Assembly (NCBI GenBank): GCA_046347635.1
Contig: JAXMFT010000004.1
Span: forward strand, 124,001 to 188,000
Source of the DNA: JAGVSZ01 sp019137045
Lineage (GTDB): Bacteria > Pseudomonadota > Gammaproteobacteria > Burkholderiales > SG8-39
Length of the DNA: 64,000 nt
Reading direction: 5' to 3'
Below are positions 58,142 to 64,000 of the stretch, piece after piece; the first letter of the stretch is position 1, and the number at the start of each line of letters is the position of its first letter. Under the pieces are notes generated by a model. That model did not search any database and had not been told where the DNA came from. It was given only the letters and a program-made list of their open reading frames with translations. The position numbers and the translations under genes were made by a program.

Positions 58142-59392
58142 ATGCAGCTCTTCACCCTCGGCCTGAACCACGAGAGCGCGCCGCTCGCGATCCGCGAGAA
58201 GGTGGCGTTCGGCACCGAGCACCTCAAGCGCGCGCTGGGCGAGATCGGCCGCGCGAAGCCGGTCGAGGAAGCCGCGATCCTCTCGACGTGCAACCGCACC
58301 GAGCTCTACTGCGCGGCGGGCGAACCGGGCGCAGCGCTCGCCTGGTTCGCGCGCTACCACGCGCTCGGCGAGCACGACCTGCAGCCCTTCCTGTACACCC
58401 TGCCGCGCGAGCAGGCGGTGCGCCACGCCTTCCGCGTCGCCTCCGGCCTCGACTCGATGGTCCTCGGCGAGCCGCAGATCCTCGGGCAGATGAAGGACGC
58501 GGTGCGCGCGGCCGCGGAGGTCGGAACGCTCGGTGCGACGCTGTCGCGGCTCTTCGAGCGCTCCTTCGCGGTCGCGAAGGAGGTGCGCACGAACACGCGC
58601 ATCGGCGCGAACGTGGTGTCGATGGCCGCCGCCGCCGTGCGCCTCGCCGGACGCATCTTCCCGTCCCTGCGCGATACCAGCGTGCTGTTCATCGGTGCAG
58701 GCGAGATGGTCGAGCTGTGCGCGACCCACTTCGCGGCGCAGATGCCGCGCGCGATGACGGTCGCGAACCGCACCCTCGAGCGCGCCCAGCACCTCGCGCA
58801 TCGCCTCGGCGCGCAGGCGATCGAGCTGCGCGACCTGCACGAGCACCTCGCCGCGCACGACATCGTGGTGTCGTGCACCGCGGCTTCGCTGCCGATCCTG
58901 GGCAAGGGCACGATGGAGCGGGTGATCAGGGCGCGGCGCCACGCGCCGGTGTTCATGGTCGACCTCGCGGTGCCGCGCGACATCGAGCCGGAGGTCGCGC
59001 AGCTCGACGACGTCTACCTCTACACCGTCGACGATCTCGGCGACCTGATCCGGGCGGGCCTGGACGAGCGCACCTCGCACGTCGCCCAGGCCGAGGCGAT
59101 CATCGACGCCCGCGTCGGATCGTTCCTGCACTGGATGGACGCGCGCGAGCTCGTGCCCACCATCCGCGCCCTGCGCGCGGGCGCGGAGGATGCGCGCCGG
59201 CACGAGGTCGAGCGCGCGCTGCGCCTGCTCGCCCGCGGCGACGATCCGCGCCAGGTGCTGGAGGCGCTCTCGCACGGGCTCACGAACAAGCTCATGCACG
59301 GGCCCACCCAGGCGCTCCACGACGCGCCCGCGCCGGAGCGGCGCGAGCTCCGCGACCTCGTCGCGCGCCTGTTCAACCTGCGCGGCCGGTAG
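58142..59392 (+). CDS. hemA: Glutamyl-tRNA reductase (HemA)
   Basis: 416 residues. The opening LFTLGLNHESAPLAIREK, catalytic Cys50 in ILSTCNRTELY, SGLDSMVLGEPQILGQMK and the NADPH-binding VLFIGAGEMVEL are classical. It makes glutamate-1-semialdehyde, the first step of tetrapyrrole synthesis. It is followed by prfA and prmC, the usual proteobacterial order. Confidence 0.97.
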   Translation: MQLFTLGLNHESAPLAIREKVAFGTEHLKRALGEIGRAKPVEEAAILSTCNRTELYCAAGEPGAALAWFARYHALGEHDLQPFLYTLPREQAVRHAFRVASGLDSMVLGEPQILGQMKDAVRAAAEVGTLGATLSRLFERSFAVAKEVRTNTRIGANVVSMAAAAVRLAGRIFPSLRDTSVLFIGAGEMVELCATHFAAQMPRAMTVANRTLERAQHLAHRLGAQAIELRDLHEHLAAHDIVVSCTAASLPILGKGTMERVIRARRHAPVFMVDLAVPRDIEPEVAQLDDVYLYTVDDLGDLIRAGLDERTSHVAQAEAIIDARVGSFLHWMDARELVPTIRALRAGAEDARRHEVERALRLLARGDDPRQVLEALSHGLTNKLMHGPTQALHDAPAPERRELRDLVARLFNLRGR

Positions 59393-59461
59393 CGCCCCGG
59401 CCTGCGTCGCGCGGCGCGCCCCGGGCGCGCCCGCCGGTCCCGATTCCCCCGTCCGCCAGTC

Positions 59462-60547
59462 ATGAAAGCCAGCATCGCCGCCAAGCTCGACCAGCTCGCC
59501 CGCCGCCTCGAGGAGCTGAACGGCTTCCTCGCCACGGAGCAGGCGACGCGCGACCTCGCCGAGTTCCGCCGGCTCTCGCGCGAGCACGCCGAGATCACCC
59601 CGATCGTGGAGCGGTTCAACCGGTACCGGGCCGCCGAGTCCGACCGCGCCGCGGCGACCGAAATGCTCGCCGACCCGGAGATGAAGGCGTTCGCGGAGGC
59701 CGAGGCGCGCGAGGCCGCCGAGCGCATGACCGCGCTCGAGGCGGAGCTCCAGCGGCTGCTCCTGCCCAAGGACCCGAACGACGAGCGCAACATCTTCCTC
59801 GAGATCCGGGCGGGCACCGGCGGCGACGAGTCGGCGCTCTTCGCCGGCGACCTCTTCCGCATGTACTCGCGCTACGCCGAGCGCCACCGCTGGCCGGTGG
59901 AGGTGATCTCCGCGAGCCCCTCCGACCTCGGCGGCTTCCGGGAGGCGATCCTGCGCATCGCCGGGCAGGGCGCGTACTCGCGCCTGAAGTTCGAGTCCGG
60001 CGGGCACCGCGTCCAGCGCGTGCCGGCGACCGAGACGCAGGGCCGCATCCACACTTCCGCGGCGACGGTCGCGGTGATGCCCGAGCCCGACGAGGTCGGC
60101 GACGTCGAGCTCAACCCGGCCGACCTGAAGATCGACACCTACCGCGCCTCGGGGGCGGGCGGCCAGCACGTGAACAAGACCGACTCCGCGGTCCGCATCA
60201 CGCACCTGCCGACCGGCATCGTGGTCGAGTGCCAGGACGACCGCTCCCAGCACAAGAACAAGGCGCGCGCCATGTCGCTGCTCGGCGCGCGCATCAAGGA
60301 TCAGCAGCAGCGCGAGCAGCGCGCCAAGGAGGCGGCCACGCGCAAGTCGCTCGTGGGGAGCGGGGACCGGTCCGACCGCATCCGCACCTACAACTTCCCG
60401 CAGGGGCGCGTCACCGACCACCGCATCAACTTCACCCTGCACCGGATCGCCGACATCATGGACGGCGACCTCGACGAGCTCCTCGACCAGCTCGCCGCCG
60501 AGCACCAGGCGGAGCAGCTCGCCGCGCTCGCCGAGACGGCGGCGTGA
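59462..60547 (+). CDS. prfA: Peptide chain release factor 1 (RF1)
   Basis: 361 residues. The codon-recognition tripeptide PAT is at 188–190 in VQRVPATETQGR, which reads UAA/UAG, and the peptidyl-hydrolysis GGQ is at 233–235 in SGAGGQHVNKTDSAV. The fold order is normal and full length. The stop overlaps the start of prmC, whose product methylates this very Gln235. Confidence 0.98.
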   Translation: MKASIAAKLDQLARRLEELNGFLATEQATRDLAEFRRLSREHAEITPIVERFNRYRAAESDRAAATEMLADPEMKAFAEAEAREAAERMTALEAELQRLLLPKDPNDERNIFLEIRAGTGGDESALFAGDLFRMYSRYAERHRWPVEVISASPSDLGGFREAILRIAGQGAYSRLKFESGGHRVQRVPATETQGRIHTSAATVAVMPEPDEVGDVELNPADLKIDTYRASGAGGQHVNKTDSAVRITHLPTGIVVECQDDRSQHKNKARAMSLLGARIKDQQQREQRAKEAATRKSLVGSGDRSDRIRTYNFPQGRVTDHRINFTLHRIADIMDGDLDELLDQLAAEHQAEQLAALAETAA

Positions 60548-61365
60548 CCGCGACCGTCGCTTCGCTCCTCGCCGCCTCCGGGCTGCCGCCGCTCGAGGCG
60601 CAGGTGCTCGCCGCGCACGCGCTCGCCACGTCTCGCGCGAGCCTCCTCGCCGACCAGGCGCGGCCGGTGAACGGCGCGGAGGCGCGCCGGATCGAGCGCC
60701 TCTTCATGCGGCGCCGCGCGGGCGAGCCGGTCGCCTACCTGACGGGCGAGCGGGAATTCTTCGGGCTGTCCCTCGCGATCACCGCGGACGTCCTGATCCC
60801 GCGCCCGGAGACCGAGCTGCTGGTCGCGCTCGCGCTCGAGCTCGCGCCCGCGGGCGCGCGCGTGCTCGACCTGGGCACCGGCAGCGGCGCGGTGGCGGTC
60901 GCGCTCGCGCACGAGGAGCCGGACATGGAAGTGGTGGCGGTCGATGCGTCGGCCGACGCGCTCGCGCTCGCGCGCGAGAACGCGCGGCGCCACGGCGCGA
61001 CCATCCGCTTCGCCTACGGCGACTGGTTCGCCGGGCTCGGCGCGGGCGGGCGGGACGAGCGCTTCGACGTGATCGTGGCGAACCCGCCCTACGTCGCCGC
61101 GGGCGACGAGCATCTCGAGCAGGGCGACCTGCGCTTCGAGCCGCGCGCGGCGCTCGTCAGCGGCGCCGACGGGCTCGACGCGATCCGCACGATCGTGGCG
61201 CGGGCCCAGGATCACCTGCGGCCCGGCGGGTGGCTCCTGTTCGAGCACGGCTACGACCAGGGCGAGCGCTGCCGCAGCCTGCTCGCGATGTACGGCTACG
61301 CGCAGGTGCAGACGTGGCCGGACCTCGCGGGGCTCGACCGGGTGAGCGGCGGGCGGGCGCGCTAG
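60544..61365 (+). CDS. prmC: Peptide chain release factor N5-glutamine methyltransferase (PrmC/HemK)
   Basis: 273 residues from a GTG overlapping the prfA stop. The SAM-binding motif is VLDLGTGSGAVAVAL near residue 110, and the catalytic NPPY is at 180–183 in VIVANPPYVAAG. It methylates the Gln of the GGQ motif of RF1 and RF2. The stop overlaps that of the convergent modE-like gene. Confidence 0.96.
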   Translation: MTATVASLLAASGLPPLEAQVLAAHALATSRASLLADQARPVNGAEARRIERLFMRRRAGEPVAYLTGEREFFGLSLAITADVLIPRPETELLVALALELAPAGARVLDLGTGSGAVAVALAHEEPDMEVVAVDASADALALARENARRHGATIRFAYGDWFAGLGAGGRDERFDVIVANPPYVAAGDEHLEQGDLRFEPRAALVSGADGLDAIRTIVARAQDHLRPGGWLLFEHGYDQGERCRSLLAMYGYAQVQTWPDLAGLDRVSGGRAR

Positions 61366-61742
61366 CGGGCGAGCCTGCGCTTGAGACGGGCGAGGTCGCG
61401 ACCGACCGCCCGCACGGTCCGCGCCTGCATCCGGCGATAGGCCGCAAGGACTTCCGCGCCGAGCGGCGTGAGACGCGCGCCGCCCCCGGCCGGTCCGCCC
61501 TTGGCGGCCGCCACGACCGGGACGCGGAAGCAGCGGTTCATCGTGTCGACGAGCAGCCACGCGCGCTTGTAGCTCATTCCCATTCTCCGGCCGGCGGCCG
61601 CGATCGAGCCGGTCGCGGCGATGCCCTCGAGCAGGTCGGCCTTGCCCGGGCCGATCGCGACGTCGCGCCGGAGCGTGACGCGCAGGTGCACCGCAACCGG
61701 TTCGTCGGAGCGCTGCGCCTGGCGCCGGGCTGCTCTGGGCAT
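61362..61742 (-). CDS. ModE-type regulator, N-terminal DNA-binding domain only
   Basis: 126 residues with the ModE-type winged helix: LLEGIAATGSIAAAGRRMGMSYKRAW, then the wing region GGGARLTPLGAEVL. It lacks the C-terminal TOBE/Mop molybdate-binding domains of full-length ModE (about 260 residues), so it is a short ModE of the single-domain type. It is divergent from modABC and a palindrome lies between them. It probably represses modABC when molybdate is sufficient, but molybdate sensing would need another component. Confidence 0.85.
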   Translation of the reverse strand: MPRAARRQAQRSDEPVAVHLRVTLRRDVAIGPGKADLLEGIAATGSIAAAGRRMGMSYKRAWLLVDTMNRCFRVPVVAAAKGGPAGGGARLTPLGAEVLAAYRRMQARTVRAVGRDLARLKRRLAR

Positions 61743-61813
61743 GGCCGATTCTAGCCCCGGCGCGGGCGCGCCAAGATCGGCAGTGCCATGCATATTGCGG
61801 CCACCGTCACGGT

Positions 61814-61839
61814 CCGATATGTTCCTTTGGCCATATCGG
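61814..61839. promoter_or_regulatory. ModE-box-like palindrome between modE-like and modA genes
   Basis: CCGATATG-N10-CATATCGG has perfect 8-base arms. The form CGATATG…CATATCG fits the ModE consensus CGnTATAT…ATATAnCG. It lies just before TAGAAT at 61842, the likely -10 box of modA, so ModE binding would block modABC transcription. Confidence 0.65.
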
Positions 61840-61857
61840 TCTAGAATGGAGGTCTCC

Positions 61858-62637
61858 ATGAACTTCAGCAACGCACTCGCGCGCGCCCTGCTGCTCGCCG
61901 CCGCGCTCGGCGCCGGCGGCGCCCGGGGCGCCGAGGCCCCCAACGTCGCGGTCGCGGCGAACCTGAACTTCGCCATGCCGGAGATCGCCGCCGCGTTCAA
62001 GCAGAAGACCGGGCGCGAGGTCAAGCTCGCGTTCGGCGCCTCGGGCAACTTCTCGCGCCAGATCCGCGCCGGCGCGCCGTTCGAGCTCTTCCTCTCGGCC
62101 GACGAGTCGAACGTGAAGGCGCTCGCCGACGCCGGCGTGACCGTCGACGGCGGCAGCGTCTACGCGATCGGCCGGCTCGCGCTCTTTGCGCCGAACGCGT
62201 CGGCGGTGCAGGTCGACGCGGCGCTCGTCGGTCTCGCCGCGGCGGTGCGCACCGGCGCCGCAAAGCGGGTCGCGATCGCGAACCCGGAGCTCGCGCCGTA
62301 CGGCGTCGCGGCGCGCGAGGCGCTGCGGCGCAAGGGCCTCTGGGACGCGCTGCAGGGCCGCATCGTGTTCGGGGAGAACGTGAACCAGACCGCGCAGTTC
62401 GCGCTCGCCGGGGGCATCGACGCGGCGTTCCTCCCGCACTCGATCGTCGTCGCGCCGAGCTTCGCCGGCAAGGGCCGCGCGGCGCTGCTGCCCGAAGCGC
62501 TGCACGATCCGATCGTCCAGCGGATGGTGCTCGTCAAGGGGGCGGGCGACACGGCGCGCGGGCTCTACGCGTTCATGACCGGCCCCGAGGCGCGCGCCAT
62601 CCTGGAGCGCTACGGCTTCGGCCCGCCCGGGCAGTAG
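61858..62637 (+). CDS. modA: Molybdate ABC transporter substrate-binding protein (ModA)
   Basis: 259 residues with a signal peptide (ARALLLAAALGAGGARGAEA). Family features are VAVAANLNFAMPEIAAAFKQ, the oxyanion-binding FGASGNFSRQI, APFELFLSADE and VKGAGDTARGLYAFM. It captures molybdate or tungstate in the periplasm. GGAGG precedes the ATG at 61858; an in-frame ATG at 61846 is less likely. First gene of modABC. Confidence 0.95.
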   Translation: MNFSNALARALLLAAALGAGGARGAEAPNVAVAANLNFAMPEIAAAFKQKTGREVKLAFGASGNFSRQIRAGAPFELFLSADESNVKALADAGVTVDGGSVYAIGRLALFAPNASAVQVDAALVGLAAAVRTGAAKRVAIANPELAPYGVAAREALRRKGLWDALQGRIVFGENVNQTAQFALAGGIDAAFLPHSIVVAPSFAGKGRAALLPEALHDPIVQRMVLVKGAGDTARGLYAFMTGPEARAILERYGFGPPGQ

Positions 62638-62644
62638 CCCCGGC

Positions 62645-63310
62645 ATGGACGGCCAGGCGCTCGCGCTCTCGCTCCAGCTCGCGGTCGGCACCGCGCTCGT
62701 GCTCCTGCCGCTCGCCGTCCTGGCCGGCCGCGCGCTCGCCTGGCGCCGCTTCGCGGGCAAGCCGGCGCTCGAGGCGATCCTCGCGCTGCCGCTCGTGCTG
62801 CCGCCGACCGTGCTCGGCTACTACCTGCTGGTGAGCTTCGCGCCGACCTCGGCGCTCGGCGCGCTCTACCAGTCGGTCTTCGGCAGCACGCTCGCGTTCA
62901 GCTTCGAGGGTCTGCTGGCCGCGTCGGTGATCGCGAACATCCCGTTCGCCGTGCAGCCCGCGCAGCGCGGCTTCGAGTCGATCGCGACCGAGGTGCGCGA
63001 GGCGGCGTGGCTGTGCGGCATGTCGCCGTGGCGCGCCTTCCTGCGCGTCGAGCTCCCGCTCGCGTGGCCCGGCCTGCTCACCGCGCTCGTGCTCACGTTC
63101 GCGCACACGCTGGGCGAGTTCGGCGTCGTGCTGATGGTCGGGGGCAACATCCCGGGCGAGACGCGCACGGCCGCGATCGCGATCTACGATCGCGCCCAGG
63201 CCCTCGACGAGCGCGCGGCGGGCGTGATGGCGGCGACGCTGCTCGCGCTCTCGTTCGTCGCGATCGCGATCGTCTACTGGCTCGACCGCGCGCGGCGGCC
63301 GCATGGCTAG
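62645..63310 (+). CDS. modB: Molybdate ABC transporter permease (ModB)
   Basis: 221 residues with five membrane helices. Typical ModB sequences are LPLVLPPTVLGYYLLV near residue 50 and the EAA-like coupling loop EAAWLCGMSPWRAF. LGEFGVVLMVGGNIPGETRT near the end is also classical. It starts seven bases after modA, and its stop overlaps the modC start by eight bases. Confidence 0.95.
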   Translation: MDGQALALSLQLAVGTALVLLPLAVLAGRALAWRRFAGKPALEAILALPLVLPPTVLGYYLLVSFAPTSALGALYQSVFGSTLAFSFEGLLAASVIANIPFAVQPAQRGFESIATEVREAAWLCGMSPWRAFLRVELPLAWPGLLTALVLTFAHTLGEFGVVLMVGGNIPGETRTAAIAIYDRAQALDERAAGVMAATLLALSFVAIAIVYWLDRARRPHG

Positions 63311-64000
63311 CGCGGGCCTGCACGTCGCGCTGCGGCAGGCGGCGCCGATCCCGCTCGACGCGCGGTTCGAGTGCGGGCCGGGCGAGCTGCTCGCGCTCGT
63401 CGGACCCTCGGGCAGCGGCAAGACGACGATCCTGCGCGCGATCGCAGGCCTCGTGCGGCCGCGCTCGGGCGAGGTGCGCTGCAACGGCGCGACCTGGATG
63501 GACGGGCGCGCGTTCACGCCGCCGCAGGCGCGCCACGTCGGCCTCGTGTTCCAGCACTACGCGCTGTTCCCGCACATGACCGCGAGCGGCAACGTCGAGG
63601 CCGCGCTGCCGGTCGCCCTCGCGCGCTCGGCGCGCGCGGAGGCCGCGCGCGAGCTGCTCGAGTTCGTCCACCTCGGCGGGCTCGGGGACCGGCGCCCGCG
63701 CGAGCTGTCGGGCGGGCAGCAGCAGCGCGTCGCCCTGGCGCGGGCGCTCGCGCGCGACCCGCAGGTGCTGCTGCTCGACGAGCCGTTCTCGGCCGTGGAC
63801 CAGGTGACGCGCAGGCGGCTGCAGCACGAGCTCGCGCAGATGCGCCAGCGCCTGCGCATCCCGATCGTGCTGGTGACGCACGACCTCGAGGAGGCCGCCG
63901 CGCTCGCCGACCGCATGGTCGTCCTGCACCGCGGCGCGACGCTGCAGTCGGGTCCGCCGCTCGAGGTGCTGGCGCGGCCGCGCGACGCGCTGGTCGCGCG
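63303..64000 (+). CDS. modC: Molybdate ABC transporter ATP-binding protein (ModC), 3'-truncated by the window
   Basis: The visible 232 codons cover the ATPase domain: Walker A GPSGSGKTT, Q-loop in GLVFQHYALFPHM, signature LSGGQQQRVALARAL, Walker B VLLLDEPFSAVD and switch His in VTHDLEEAA. The C-terminal TOBE domain, if present, lies beyond the edge. It overlaps modB by eight bases, as usual in mod operons. Confidence 0.93.
   Translation, partial: MASAGLHVALRQAAPIPLDARFECGPGELLALVGPSGSGKTTILRAIAGLVRPRSGEVRCNGATWMDGRAFTPPQARHVGLVFQHYALFPHMTASGNVEAALPVALARSARAEAARELLEFVHLGGLGDRRPRELSGGQQQRVALARALARDPQVLLLDEPFSAVDQVTRRRLQHELAQMRQRLRIPIVLVTHDLEEAAALADRMVVLHRGATLQSGPPLEVLARPRDALVA

Noticed and set aside
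57815..60505. A 896-codon minus-strand open frame over hemA and prfA
   Set aside because: Antisense to two highly conserved genes; composition typical of a shadow frame.

Overview
The window is a very G+C-rich bacterial chromosome segment with short intergenic gaps and many ATGA/GTGA gene overlaps. Gene content points to a betaproteobacterium (Burkholderiales-like), probably an environmental lineage. The signs are an aldolase–purE–purC–sua5 block, recG next to ubiA, hemA–prfA–prmC, a CIRCE-controlled groESL operon, TRAP and TctDE-like systems, and an Anr/FNR-type box. No phage, CRISPR array or plasmid replication gene is visible. The only mobile element is one IS481-family insertion beside a tRNA-Phe gene.

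Layout. 1–9.6 kb is a catabolic cluster: a 5'-truncated CoA-transferase, a MaoC hydratase, a crotonase, a TRAP transporter (DctP/Q/M), a divergent AroE-like dehydrogenase, a TIM-barrel epimerase/isomerase and a Gfo/Idh/MocA oxidoreductase. A convergent enolase-superfamily gene and a MarR regulator follow, with a nearly identical palindrome upstream of each of these two. 10.2–15.9 kb carries a YCII protein, class I aldolase, purE, purC, a Sua5/TsaC protein, an exported protein and a SapC-like protein. tRNA-Ala(CGC) at 16.1 kb is followed by a tight operon, FdrA – carbamate kinase – DUF2877 – DUF1116 – MFS transporter (16.2–22.2 kb). This matches the gene set proposed for oxamate carbamoyltransferase plus its ATP-yielding kinase.

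22.2–35 kb holds short repeats, small proteins, recG, ubiA, an SDR lacking the usual Tyr/Lys, ubiD, a probable minus-strand structured RNA in an A+T-rich gap (30.42–30.68 kb), two paralogous membrane proteins, a lytic transglycosylase and dacB. 34–40 kb is a MacA/MacB-like export operon flanked by two DnaJ/CbpA-type co-chaperones on the opposite strand, then a Spy-like periplasmic protein. 40.2–42.4 kb is a two-gene HdrD/NarI-like redox module behind an Anr/FNR-type box. groESL follows, with unusual stem-loops after groEL.

45–52.5 kb holds an NADP-dependent oxidoreductase, a TctD/TctE-like two-component system, two poorly characterised genes and a two-subunit sodium/solute symporter. tRNA-Phe and the IS481 element lead to a large SGNH-hydrolase-like exported protein, a degenerate EAL protein, a TerC protein and hemA–prfA–prmC. 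The window ends in a molybdate uptake locus (modE-like regulator divergent from modABC, with modC cut by the window edge).

The most interesting points are the FdrA/DUF2877/DUF1116/carbamate kinase/transporter operon, the structured RNA at 30.4–30.7 kb, the MarR palindrome pair, the HdrD-like module and the hairpin cluster after groEL. All functional calls come from reading the sequence and from remembered family knowledge; no searches were run.
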